In this document: positions 15,873 to 23,911 of the stretch, in pieces
How the letters are laid out: each line of letters starts with the position of its first letter
Position numbering within the stretch: position 1 is the first letter of the stretch
Source: Nocardiopsis potens DSM 45234
GTDB lineage: Bacteria > Actinomycetota > Actinomycetes > Streptosporangiales > Streptosporangiaceae
Assembly: GCF_000341105.1 (NCBI RefSeq)
Contig: NZ_ANBB01000022.1
Span: 62,001 to 126,000, forward strand
Direction: 5' to 3'
DNA: 64,000 nucleotides
Position numbers and translations under genes: made by a program
Notes under the pieces: generated by a model
The model's database searches: none
Told to the model about the DNA's origin: nothing
What the model saw: only the letters and a program-made list of their open reading frames with translations

Positions 15873-16814
15873 ATGAGCCCCACCCGCCTCTCCGCCCTCT
15901 GCCGCTCCGTCCTCTGCCGCCCCCTCCTCTGTCGCTCCGCCCTCTGCCGCCCGCTCCGCCTCCGCCGCCTGCTGCGCCCGGTGCCCGCCGCGGCGCTGCC
16001 GCTCCTCGCCGCGGTCCTGCTGCTCGCCTGCTGCCGCCCCCAGCCGGCCGCCGCCGACGCGCACCGCTGGCAGTGGCCGCTGGACGGCCGGCCGCGCGTG
16101 GTCCGCCCGTTCTCCCCGCCTCCCGAACCGTGGCTGCCCGGCCACCGCGGGGTGGACCTGGCCGCTCCGGCCGGCGCGGAGGTGCGCGCCGCGGGCCCCG
16201 GCCGGGTGGCGTTCGCCGGGCGCGTCGCGGGCGTCGGCGCGGTCTCGGTCCGGCACGGCGCGCTGCGCACCACCTACCTGCCGGTCAGGGCCTCGGTGGC
16301 GCGCGGGGACCCGGTCGCCGCGGGCGACCCGCTGGGCACCCTGGCCCCGGGGGCCCGGCACTGCCCGCGCGGCCCCTGCCTGCACTGGGGGCTGCGCCTG
16401 GGCCGCGACTACCTCGACCCGCTGGCCCTCCTCGGCCTGGGCGAGGTCCGGCTGCTCCCACCGGACGGCCGGTCCCCGGCCCGCGCCCCGACCGCCCGGA
16501 ACCGGCCGGGCGGCCGCCGCCGTGCTTTCCAGCCCGTGCGACCGGCCCGAACACGGCCGAGGGGCGGCACGGCGGAGGAAACGGCGGAGAAACGGGGGCC
16601 GGCGCCGCACCGGGCCGCGCCCTTCGGCCGCCCCGTTCCGGGGTCCCCCTCACCGCAGAGCGCCCCGGAGGCGGGGCCGGGCGACCGCCGCAGCGCCCTC
16701 CGGTCCGCGCGGCCGGGCCGGCGCGGTGCGGACGCGCCGCGCCGCGCCTGCGGGGCCGGTACGGCGGGCGCGCGGGTCAGGCGCGGGGGTGCGCCCGCCG
16801 GTAGACCTCCTTGA
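15873..16814 (+). CDS. M23-family (LytM) peptidase, secreted
   Basis: A 313-residue putative cell-wall endopeptidase. HRGVDLAAP (HxxxD) and CLHWGL (HxH region, following HCPRGPC) supply the zinc ligands of the LytM fold, which occupies about residues 80-190. The N-terminus has a run of LCRS/LCRP pentapeptides and then a hydrophobic stretch ending [12 protein letters not shown], probably a signal peptide. The last 100 residues are Arg/Pro/Gly-rich and look disordered. The ATG is chosen because GGGGA precedes it and because a later GTG at 15981 would remove the basic region before the membrane segment. It ends inside the 3' end of convergent xerC (38-bp overlap). An M23 gene beside rpsB is conserved in actinobacteria. 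Confidence 0.8.
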   Translation: MSPTRLSALCRSVLCRPLLCRSALCRPLRLRRLLRPVPAAALPLLAAVLLLACCRPQPAAADAHRWQWPLDGRPRVVRPFSPPPEPWLPGHRGVDLAAPAGAEVRAAGPGRVAFAGRVAGVGAVSVRHGALRTTYLPVRASVARGDPVAAGDPLGTLAPGARHCPRGPCLHWGLRLGRDYLDPLALLGLGEVRLLPPDGRSPARAPTARNRPGGRRRAFQPVRPARTRPRGGTAEETAEKRGPAPHRAAPFGRPVPGSPSPQSAPEAGPGDRRSALRSARPGRRGADAPRRACGAGTAGARVRRGGAPAGRPP

Positions 16815-17682
16815 GGCGGTCGATGGAGACATGGGTGTAGATCTGCGTGCTGTCCAGCGAGGAGTGGCCCAGGTACTCCTGGACGCTGCGCAGGTCGGCG
16901 CCGCCGTTGAGCAGGTGGGTGGCGGCGCTGTGCCGCAGGGCGTGCGGGGAGGCCGCGGTGCCGTCCTCGCCCGGCCCCATCCGCTCGCGCACGTCCTGCC
17001 GGGCGCCCCGGACGCCCAGCCGCCCGCCGCGCGCGCCGAGGAACAGCGCCCGCCCGCCGGCCCCGGTGGCGAACGCCGGGCGGCCGTCGCGCAGCCAGGC
17101 GTCCAGGGCGTCCAGGGCCGGCGCGCCGATCGGCACCGCCCGCTCCTTGCCGCCCTTGCCGAGGACGCGCAGGGTCCCGCGCTCCCGGTCCACGTCGTCC
17201 AGGTCCAGGCCGCACAGCTCGGCCACCCGGATGCCGGTCGCGTAGAGCACCTCGACCACCGCGGTCCGGCGCAGGCCGCGCGGGCTCCCCTCGTCCTCCG
17301 CCGGGCGCTCCAGGGCGGCGGCGGCCTGCTCCTCCCCCAGCACCTTGGGCAGCCGCCGGTGCCGCGCGGGGGTGGCGAGCAGCGGGCCGGGGTCGTCGCC
17401 GAGCCGCCCGAGCCGGTGCAGGTGGGCGGTGAGCGCCCGCGCCGCCGCGATCCGCCGGGCGACGGTGGCGCGGCTCGCCCCGGCCTCGGCCATCCGGGAC
17501 AGCCAGCCGCGGAGCAGGGCGATGTCGATGCCCTCCGGCCCGGCGCCGCGGCCGGCGGCGTAGGCCAGCAGGCTCCGGGCGTCGCCCAGGTAGGCGCGGA
17601 CCGTGTGCGGGGAGCGGCCGCGCTCGGCGTCCAGGTGCCGGGCGAAGTCGTCCAGCAGCTCCCGGTGCTCCTCCGCGCTCAC
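16777..17682 (-). CDS. xerC: tyrosine recombinase XerC
   Basis: A 301-residue site-specific recombinase, the family length, that resolves chromosome dimers. The core-binding domain begins [19 protein letters not shown]. The catalytic set is complete: Arg in TGIRVAEL, Lys in LGKGGKER, HxxR in [12 protein letters not shown], His in [12 protein letters not shown] and Tyr in QIYTHV. The GTG start overlaps the stop of the RidA gene by four bases (GTGA), so the two are translationally coupled. It sits where streptomycetes carry whiG and xerC near dprA. Confidence 0.93.
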   Translation of the reverse strand: MSAEEHRELLDDFARHLDAERGRSPHTVRAYLGDARSLLAYAAGRGAGPEGIDIALLRGWLSRMAEAGASRATVARRIAAARALTAHLHRLGRLGDDPGPLLATPARHRRLPKVLGEEQAAAALERPAEDEGSPRGLRRTAVVEVLYATGIRVAELCGLDLDDVDRERGTLRVLGKGGKERAVPIGAPALDALDAWLRDGRPAFATGAGGRALFLGARGGRLGVRGARQDVRERMGPGEDGTAASPHALRHSAATHLLNGGADLRSVQEYLGHSSLDSTQIYTHVSIDRLKEVYRRAHPRA

Positions 17683-18050
17683 CGCTCCCCTCCCGGCTCC
17701 CGGGGCAGGCAGGCCACCCCGTCCACCTCCACCAGGTAGCGGGAGTCGGCCAGCCCGGTCACCTCCACCAGGGTCGCCGCGGGCCGGGGCTGGTGCACCA
17801 GGAACTCGCGCAGCACCTGCCGGACCGACTGCAGGTCGGCGATGTGCCGCAGGTAGTAGTTGACCTTGACCAGGTGGCGGATGTCCGCCCCGTGCGCGCC
17901 GAGCACCGCCTCGATGTTCCGGAAGACCTGCCGGGTCTGCGCCACGGCGTCCCCCTCGGCGACGCTGCCGTCCGGGGCCTCGGGGACCTGGCCGGAGATG
18001 AACAGCAGCGGACCGTCCGCGACGAAGCCGTCGCTGTAGTTCTTCGCCAT
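17679..18050 (-). CDS. RidA-family protein
   Basis: A 123-residue RidA/YjgF-type trimeric deaminase-like protein. The strands [31 protein letters not shown] and the C-terminal [25 protein letters not shown] fit the family. Classical RidA uses an Arg in the C-terminal part to hydrolyse reactive enamine/imine intermediates from PLP enzymes; RPAATLVEV supplies the equivalent Arg, so activity is plausible. It overlaps xerC and probably forms a two-gene operon with it. The biological link between the two is not obvious. Confidence 0.88.
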   Translation of the reverse strand: MAKNYSDGFVADGPLLFISGQVPEAPDGSVAEGDAVAQTRQVFRNIEAVLGAHGADIRHLVKVNYYLRHIADLQSVRQVLREFLVHQPRPAATLVEVTGLADSRYLVEVDGVACLPREPGGER

Positions 18051-18510
18051 GCGCCAACCCTAGCCGCGCCCCGCCCCGCTCCCCTGGACGAACCGGGGCG
18101 TTTCCCGCACCGCTTCCCCGCGCTTCACCCCGCGTTCGGCAGCGGAGACCGCCCCCACCGCGCCTCACCCTCCGGATCACCGCCCCGCCGGGCCGCCGGG
18201 GCCGGCGGAAGGGCGCGAAGCGGACCACGGTCGGCGGCCGCCCCGAGGCGGGAGGCCCTCTCCGGCTCGCCGCCGGGGTAGGGGGACCGCGAGGAGGCGC
18301 ATCGCTCCCGGCGGCCGAGACGCCGGGCCCCGCGTTCTCCGTCGGCGATCCGGTGCCCCGCCCAACGGCCCGCTGGACGAGCGCGCGGAACCGCTCCCCC
18401 ACGGCGGGCGGGGAAGCGCGGGGGCTCCGCAGGGGGAGGCGGGGAAAGGCCGACGCCCCTGGTCCGGCGCAGGCCGCCGGGCGCCGGGCGCCGGACGGCG
18501 GGCGGCGGCG
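18051..18510. other. 460-bp spacer between dprA and ridA, no gene seen
   Basis: No frame here resembles a protein and no start with a ribosome binding site was found. The sequence is GC-skewed with short GGCGCCGGGCGCCGG-like self-complementary stretches (about 18478-18495), which may end dprA transcripts. Open frames on both strands are the usual consequence of high GC. Confidence 0.4.
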
Positions 18511-19662
18511 TCACGGGGGCTCGCTGTTCCTCCGGCGGCGCCAGCCGGAGGGGCAGCGTTCGATGAATCCTCCGGCCGCCAGCAGGCCCAGATGGCGCAG
18601 GGCGGTGTCCAGGCCGGTGCCGGCCTGGGCCGCGACGGCGGCCGGCCCGGCCCCGGGGCGCTCCGGGACTGCGTCCAGGATGCGGCGGGCCTCCTCGTCC
18701 AACCCGTCGCAGGCCATCACGGTGCCGCCGGAGGCGGCCAGCTCCTCCCCGATGGAGCCGAGCTGCTCGGCGACCTCCGCGGCGCCGCCGACGCAGACCG
18801 CCTGCCAGTCCCGGAGCAGCCGGTGGCAGCCGGCCGAGAGCGCCGAGGTGACCGGCCCCGGCACCGCCATCACCGTGCGGTGCAGCTCCTGGGCGTGGTG
18901 CGCGGTGTTCAGCGCACCGCTGCGCAGACCCGCCTCCACCACGACGGTGCCCGGGGTGAGCGCGGCGATCAGCCGGTTGCGCACCAGGAACCCGTACCTG
19001 GTGGGCGCGGCGCCCGGGGCGTTCTCGGTGACCAGGACCCCGTGCTCGGCGATCTCGCCGAAGAGCGCCTCGTTCCCCCTCGGGTAGAACCGGTCCGGCC
19101 CGCAGGCCAGCACGGCCACCGTGGGCGTCCCGCCGGCCAGCGCCCCGCGGTGCGCCGCGGAGTCGATGCCGTACGCCCCGCCGGAGACCACGGTCCAGGC
19201 CCGCACGGACAGCGCGTGGCCCAGTTCCGAGGCGACGTGCAGCCCGTAGGCGGTGGCGGCCCGCGACCCGACCACCGCCACCGAGCGCAGGCAGGAGTTG
19301 CGCAGGTCCTTGCGGCCGCGGACCCACAGCGCATAGGGGCGCCGGTCGCCGAGCGGGTCGAGCCGGCCGGGCCACTCGGGGTCTCCGGGCGCCACCAGCC
19401 GCGCACCGGCCTCGGCCGCCCGGTCCAGCAGCCGGTCCGCCTCGACCCGCTCGGCCCGCAGCCGCCACCGCTCCGCCCGGTCCCCGCGGCGGTCCTCCGC
19501 GGTCGCCGGGAGCAGCCGGTCCAGGGTCCCGCCGCGCAGCGCCGCCCACACCTCGGCCGCGGGCCGCTCGCGCAGCAGCCGCCCCAGCGCGGCGTCCCCT
19601 GCCTCAGCCGCCGCGGTGAGGCAGGCCCGCGCCATGCCCTCGTCCTCCACCGGCCCGGTCAC
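18511..19662 (-). CDS. dprA: DNA-processing protein DprA
   Basis: A 383-residue DprA/Smf. The Rossmann-like core has SVAVVGSRAATAYGLH, VVSGGAYGIDSAAHRGAL, ACGPDRFYPRGNEAL and VVEAGLRSGALNTA, and the C-terminal winged helix is about residues 315-375. The protein binds single-stranded DNA and loads RecA, chiefly known from transformation; its job in actinomycetes is less clear. The GTG after GGGAG is chosen, and an ATG nine codons later (MARACL) is an alternative. The frame stays open further upstream, but that stretch shows no homology and contains degenerate repeats. Confidence 0.9.
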   Translation of the reverse strand: MTGPVEDEGMARACLTAAAEAGDAALGRLLRERPAAEVWAALRGGTLDRLLPATAEDRRGDRAERWRLRAERVEADRLLDRAAEAGARLVAPGDPEWPGRLDPLGDRRPYALWVRGRKDLRNSCLRSVAVVGSRAATAYGLHVASELGHALSVRAWTVVSGGAYGIDSAAHRGALAGGTPTVAVLACGPDRFYPRGNEALFGEIAEHGVLVTENAPGAAPTRYGFLVRNRLIAALTPGTVVVEAGLRSGALNTAHHAQELHRTVMAVPGPVTSALSAGCHRLLRDWQAVCVGGAAEVAEQLGSIGEELAASGGTVMACDGLDEEARRILDAVPERPGAGPAAVAAQAGTGLDTALRHLGLLAAGGFIERCPSGWRRRRNSEPP

Positions 19663-20125
19663 CGCACGTCTCCCGCCCCGCCGCGATGAAAGGCGGGCGG
19701 CGCCCCGCACCGCCCCCTCCCCTCGCCGCCCCAGGCGGCCCCGAACACCCGGCGCGGTCCGGCGGGGACACCGGCAGAACCGAGCCCCTGGAGCATGCGA
19801 ACCGGGCCGAGCGCCCGAGACGGCCGGGCGGGCACACAGGCCGAGCCGATCACCCGGCGCAACCCGGCGGGCCGCCCTCTCCTCCGGCTGCTCCCAGCGC
19901 CGTTCCCCCGCGCCCGTGTGAGCGCGCAGGCCGGACCGGACGCCCGAGGCGCGCGGGCAGAGGCGGTCGGCGGCACCGCTGCCGTTCCTTCCGGCACGGC
20001 CTCGGGGCGATCCCTGCGGCGCCCCCTGGGGCCGTCGGCGGTTCTGTTCTCTGCGGCTCTGCTCCCCTCTGCGGCTCTGCTCCACGAGGGACGGAAGCGG
20101 GCCCTGGACCGGCCCGGGTCTCGGG
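19663..20125 (-). repeat. comM-dprA spacer with degenerate repeats
   Basis: 463 bp separate two genes that usually touch. On the minus strand four loosely related blocks begin CCCGCC/GCCCGC and continue with CGGGTGTTCGG- or CGGGCGCTCGG-like words (19736-19768, 19798-19833, 19834-19874, 19918-19957). Near the comM end CTCTGCGGCTCTGCTCC occurs twice, at 20049-20065 and 20067-20083 (plus strand). No gene or promoter was identified. Confidence 0.45.
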
Positions 20126-21649
20126 TCATGGGTGGCCTCCCGACCAGAGGGCGTAGGCGAGGGCCGCGTGGTCGCCCTCGGGGATCGGACTGCCGTCGAG
20201 GTCGGCCAGGGTCCAGGCGACGCGCAGGGTGCGGTCGACCCCGCGGGCGCTGACCTCGCCGCGCTCCATCGCCCCGGCCAGCACCCCGCGGGCGGCGTCG
20301 CCCACCGGGAAGGTGCGGCGCAGCTCGGCCCCGGGCACCTCCGCGTTGGCCCGCCAAGGGGTGCCCTTGAAGCGGCGGGCAGCGCGCTCCCTCGCCTCGG
20401 CGACCCGGGCGGCGACGGTGGCGGAGTCCTCGGTGAAGGCCCGGTCGGCGAGGAGTTCGGCGCGGGTCACCGGCTGGAGTTCGAGCTTGAGGTCGACCCG
20501 GTCGAGCAGCGGCCCGGAGAGCGTACCCAGGTAGCGACGGCGCACCGCGGCCGGGCAGATGCAGGCCGCCCCCGGGCGCGCGCAGGGGCACGGGTTGGCG
20601 GCCATCATCAGCTGGAAGCGGGCGGGGAACCGGACCGCGCCCGCCGCCCGGGAGACCAGGACCTCGCCCGTCTCCAGCGGCTGGCGGAGCGCGTCGAGGA
20701 CGCCCCGCTGGAATTCCGGGGCCTCGTCCAGGAAGAGCACGCCCCGGTGGGCGTGCGAGACGCAGCCCGGGCGGATGACACTGCTGCCGCCGCCGACCAT
20801 CGCCGCGCGGGTGGCCGAGTGGTGCGGGGCGCTGTACGGGGGCCGGGTGATCAGGGGCTCGCCCCGGGGCAGGGTGCCTGCGACCGAGTGCACCGCGGTG
20901 ACCTCCACCGCGTCCTCGGTGCACAGCTCGGGGAGGATGGTGGGCAGCCGCTCGGCGAGCAGGCTCTTCCCTGTTCCGGGCGGGCCGACCAGCAGCAGGT
21001 GGTGGCCGCCGGCCGCGGCGATCTCCAGGGCGCGGCGGGCCATCGGCTGGCCGGCGACGTCGGCGAGGTCGGGGCGGCGCCTGGGCGGCTCCGGCTCCTC
21101 GGCGATGTCCTCCTCGTCGTCGATCTCCTCGACCGGGCGACCGCGCAGCCGGGCGAACAGCTCGGGCAGCGAGCCGACCGCGATCACCTCGACGTCGGGG
21201 ACGAGGCGGGCCTCGGCGGCGTTCTCCCGGGCGACGACGAAGGTCCTCAGGCCGGCCCGCGCGGCGGCCAGCACCGCGGGGAGCACCCCGCCGACCGGGC
21301 GGGTGCGTCCGTCCAGGCCGAGTTCGGCGAGGAAGACGCTGTCGTGCACGCCCTCGGCGGGGACCGCGCCGTCGGCGCCGAGCACGGCGGCGGCGATGGC
21401 CAGGTCGAACCCGCTGCCGCGCTTGGGCAGGCTGGCCGGGGAGAGGCTCACCGTGATGCCGCAGTCGGGCCAGCTCTCCCCGGAGTTGGCCACGGCGGCG
21501 CGGATCCGGTCCCGGGCCTCGCGCAGGGCGGTGTCGGGCAGGCCGACCAGGGTGACCGCGGCCGGCCCGGTCCCCAGATGGGCCTCGACCTCGACCGGGT
21601 GCCCCTCGACACCGACCAGCGCCACCGACCGGGTGCGGGCGATCGGCAT
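20126..21649 (-). CDS. comM: YifB/ComM-family Mg-chelatase-like AAA ATPase
   Basis: A 507-residue protein with the ChlI-like N-terminal domain (MPIARTRSVALVGVEGHPVEVE to about 170, including LSPASLPKRGSGFDLAIA), an AAA core with Walker A GPPGTGKS and Walker B GVLFLDEAPEF, and a C-terminal lid. The PCPC...C cysteine cluster (NPCPCARPGAACICP) is the usual one in this family. Where studied, ComM is a hexameric helicase promoting branch migration in natural transformation. Its ATG follows the yraN stop directly (TGA ATG), so yraN-comM are coupled, and dprA is downstream. Confidence 0.93.
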   Translation of the reverse strand: MPIARTRSVALVGVEGHPVEVEAHLGTGPAAVTLVGLPDTALREARDRIRAAVANSGESWPDCGITVSLSPASLPKRGSGFDLAIAAAVLGADGAVPAEGVHDSVFLAELGLDGRTRPVGGVLPAVLAAARAGLRTFVVARENAAEARLVPDVEVIAVGSLPELFARLRGRPVEEIDDEEDIAEEPEPPRRRPDLADVAGQPMARRALEIAAAGGHHLLLVGPPGTGKSLLAERLPTILPELCTEDAVEVTAVHSVAGTLPRGEPLITRPPYSAPHHSATRAAMVGGGSSVIRPGCVSHAHRGVLFLDEAPEFQRGVLDALRQPLETGEVLVSRAAGAVRFPARFQLMMAANPCPCARPGAACICPAAVRRRYLGTLSGPLLDRVDLKLELQPVTRAELLADRAFTEDSATVAARVAEARERAARRFKGTPWRANAEVPGAELRRTFPVGDAARGVLAGAMERGEVSARGVDRTLRVAWTLADLDGSPIPEGDHAALAYALWSGGHP

Positions 21650-22033
21650 TCAGGCCACCCCCCGGTCGTGCCGGAGGTAGGCGCGGCCGTCCCTGCGGAC
21701 CAGCACGCCGATCACGTCGACCCGGGTGCGCGGCGGGGCGGTGCGCCGGTTCTCCTCCCGCCACAGCCGGGCCAGCCGCCGCAGCCGTCTGCGCTTGCCC
21801 CGGTCGACCGCCTCCAGCGGCGTGCCGAACCGCAGCCCGGTGCGGGTCTTCACCTCGACCACGATCAGGGTGCCGCCCCAGCGGGCGAGGATGTCGATCT
21901 CGCCCTCCCGGCACCGCCAGTTGCGCGCCAGGATCCGCAGCCCGGTCCGGCGCAGGTGCGCCGCGGCCAGGTCCTCCCCGTACCGGGCGAGCGCCGCCCG
22001 GCTCCAGGCCCGCTCCCGCGTCTCGAAGCCCAT
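21650..22033 (-). CDS. YraN-family (UPF0102) nuclease-like protein
   Basis: A 127-residue member of the restriction-endonuclease-like fold. GEDLAAAHLRRTGLRILARNW, then the acidic GEIDIL and IVVEVKTRTG give the D...ExK set of the fold. The cellular role is not settled in any bacterium. The ATG giving MGFETRERAWSRAALARYGE is selected from homologue starts, and GGAGG lies about 13 bases upstream. It abuts comM, as in most actinobacteria. Upstream the usual neighbour DUF2469 is separated by 1.4 kb of repeats. Confidence 0.88.
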   Translation of the reverse strand: MGFETRERAWSRAALARYGEDLAAAHLRRTGLRILARNWRCREGEIDILARWGGTLIVVEVKTRTGLRFGTPLEAVDRGKRRRLRRLARLWREENRRTAPPRTRVDVIGVLVRRDGRAYLRHDRGVA

Positions 22034-22155
22034 CTCCGACCACCTCCGCCCTCCACGGTGACCGCTCCGCCCCCACCGCGGGGAACCGATCCGCCGCCTG
22101 TGGACAGCCCCCTGTGGACGAGCGTGCTCCGGCGACGGGTGGACGGCACCATGCG

Positions 22156-22560
22156 GCGGCGACGGCAGAGGTAGGGGCGTGGCGAAGGCGATCACCCGAG
22201 CGCGGTGCCCCACGGGGTCGGGGTTCAAGCTGGCAGCGACGGCAGGGAGGGGGACCGGCCGGTCGGTCCGGCGCGGCGCATCGCGGAGTGCAGGTTCAAG
22301 CGAGCAGCGACGGTGGGGAGGGGGACCGGCCGGTCGGTCGGGCGCGGCGCCTCACCGGGTGACGGCTCAAACCGGCGGCGACGGCGGGAAGGGGCGGGGT
22401 CGGGCGCCCCGGCCGGGTGCGAGCCCCACGGAGCGAAGGTTCAAACGGGCAGCGAAGGCAGCAGTGGGGCGGGGCGAAGGTGGTCGCCCGGGCGCGGGCC
22501 CCACGGAGCGGGGGTTCGAGCAGGCGGCGACGGCGGCGGTGGGCACCGGCCGGTCGGTCG
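22156..22560 (+). repeat. left array: five to six ~71-75 bp tandem repeats
   Basis: The word GGTTCAA (or GCTCAA, GGTTCGA) recurs with its TTC anchor near 22224, 22295, 22366, 22440 and 22515, a spacing of 71, 71, 74 and 75 bp. Each copy has GGCAGCGACGG-like sequence about 12 bases later, and most have ACCGGCCGGTCGGTC before the next copy. A partial copy precedes them (GCGGCGACGGCAGAGGTAGG, 22156-22175). The units are too diverged, and indels of 3-4 bp occur, so they do not behave as a coding repeat. Confidence 0.8.
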
Positions 22561-22706
22561 GGTGCGGCAGAGCAGATGGGGGCGGTCGGAGTGAGCCGGG
22601 GCGGCGGGATCGCCGCGCCCGCGTCGCCCGGGCGCCGGGGCCGGCCGCCATCGAAACCACCACCCCTCTCCGACCTGGGCAAATACGCAGGGTGATGGTG
22701 GGATGA

Positions 22707-23012
22707 GGCGCCCTGCGCACCGCGAGAGCACCCCGGTGATTCCTGGGCGCGCATCCTGGGCCGGATCGCCCCCTGGCAGGCCCGGTTGGGGCCGATCGGG
22801 CCGGTGTTCGGGGATTCGAGCAACCCGGAAGGCCGCAAAGCAGGGGGCCGGAACCCAGGGAGGGCAGAAGTGGGGGCGGTATGACGCTTTTGTTCTCCCG
22901 AGGGAGCCCTACTTGGCCACTCTGGGTAATCGACGAGGGGGTGGTGGAGGCTTCGAGGCTTACTACTCGCTGGTAGATGCAATCGAGGTGCTGCGGAGGT
23001 GCGCAGGGCGCC
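22707..23012. repeat. lower-GC core bounded by 26-nt inverted repeats
   Basis: GGCGCCCTGCGCACC (22707-22721) plus AGCACC (22727-22732) is mirrored by GGTGCT (22987-22992) plus GGTGCGCAGGGCGCC (22998-23012). Twenty-one of 26 positions pair and both inner gaps are five bases. The 254 bp between them is richer in A and T (for example ATGACGCTTTTGTTCTCCC) than anything around it. No convincing reading frame or transposase lies inside. Confidence 0.6.
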
Positions 23013-23109
23013 CCCGCCCCCGCCCGTTCCTCGCCGCAAACCAGGCAGATAGGGATAAGGCCCCCTGACGGACCCGGGCGGCGCGGGCCGGCCCGCGCCG
23101 CCGGGGCGC

Positions 23110-23335
23110 CGCCCTGCTCCCCTCGCCGGGAGCACGCGCCGGGCCCGGCCGGTGAACGCGGCGCCCGGCCCGCTCCCCCCTCGCCGCCCGCTCGAACCTG
23201 CACTCCGCGGGGCGCCGCACCCGACCGACTGGCCGGTCCCCCTTCCCCGCCGTCGCCGCCCGTTTGGACCTTCCCCCGTGGGGCGCCGTGCTCAACCGGA
23301 GTGCCCGACCACGCCCCTACCACTGCCGTCGCCGC
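23110..23335 (-). repeat. right array: the same repeats in inverted orientation
   Basis: On the minus strand the same unit appears three times (GCGAC/GCGAG anchors at about 23328, 23252 and 23181, spacing 76 and 71-72 bp) and probably a fourth, decayed copy at about 23110. The outermost 27 bases, 23309-23335, match the complement of 22156-22182 at 26 of 27 positions, and the following 35 bases have the same length before GCCCCACGGGG in both arms. Confidence 0.78.
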
Positions 23336-23442
23336 CCCGCCCCGTCCCTTCTCCCCCCTCTGCGGTTCGGGGAGGGGCCGGGAACGGGTGAGGCGGGGGC
23401 CGCGGTGCGGCCCCCGCCTCGGGTCGGGTCGGTGTACCGGGG

Positions 23443-23769
23443 TCAGCTCTGCGGGCGGCCGCCCGGGGGGACTTCGAGGTCGGACTTGGTGATCTCTTCG
23501 ACGTTGACGTCCTTGAAGGTCACCACTCGGACGTTGCGCACGAACCGGGCCGGGCGGTACATGTCCCAGACCCAGGCGTCCTCCATCGCGACCTCGAAGT
23601 ACATCTCGCCGTTCTCGGTGCTCCTCGGCTGCAGATCCACGTGGTTGGTGAGGTAGAACCGGCGCTCGGTCTCCACCACGTAGCTGAACAGGCCGACGAC
23701 GTCGCGGTACTCCCGATAGAGCTGGAGCTCCATCTCGGCCTCGTACTTCTCCAGGTCCTCAGAACTCAT
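23443..23769 (-). CDS. DUF2469 family protein
   Basis: A 108-residue acidic protein. MSSEDLEKYEAEMELQLYRE, VGLFSYVVETERRFYLTNHV, and DAWVWDMYRPARFVRNVRV followed by FKDVNVEEITKSDLE are near-invariant blocks of an actinobacterial family found between lepB and yraN. No function is known. The short length, strong conservation and lack of membrane segments point to a cytoplasmic housekeeping role. The ATG is chosen at the conserved N-terminus. The frame is open further upstream without homology. Confidence 0.92.
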   Translation of the reverse strand: MSSEDLEKYEAEMELQLYREYRDVVGLFSYVVETERRFYLTNHVDLQPRSTENGEMYFEVAMEDAWVWDMYRPARFVRNVRVVTFKDVNVEEITKSDLEVPPGGRPQS

Positions 23770-23911
23770 CTCGCACTCGCTTCCGTCGTGCACTTCAGGT
23801 CCGCCGGCCCGGCCCCCTTCGCCCCGTTCGGCGCCTACTGGTCCCGCCATGCTCGAAAGCGGACGTCTTCCGCCCCAGGTCCATGATGCGGCATCTGTCA
23901 ACCGCGCGCTG

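Noticed and set aside
18125-19549. Long minus-strand frame overlapping dprA in another phase
   Set aside because: It is a shadow of dprA. The Gly/Ala/Arg composition without motifs is typical of GC-rich non-coding frames.
22224-22520. tRNA-like T-arm words (GGTTCAAGC, GGTTCGAGC) repeated in the array
   Set aside because: The flanking bases do not pair as a T stem, and no acceptor, D or anticodon arms are present.
22205-22594. Open reading frames across the repeat array encoding Arg/Gly-rich repeats
   Set aside because: The repeat period (71, 71, 74, 75 bp) is not a multiple of three in every copy, no ribosome binding site was seen, and long frames are open on both strands as usual at this GC content.
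22156-23335. CRISPR array
   Set aside because: The units are 71-76 bp, degenerate and continuous, with no alternating conserved repeat and unique spacer, and no cas gene is near.
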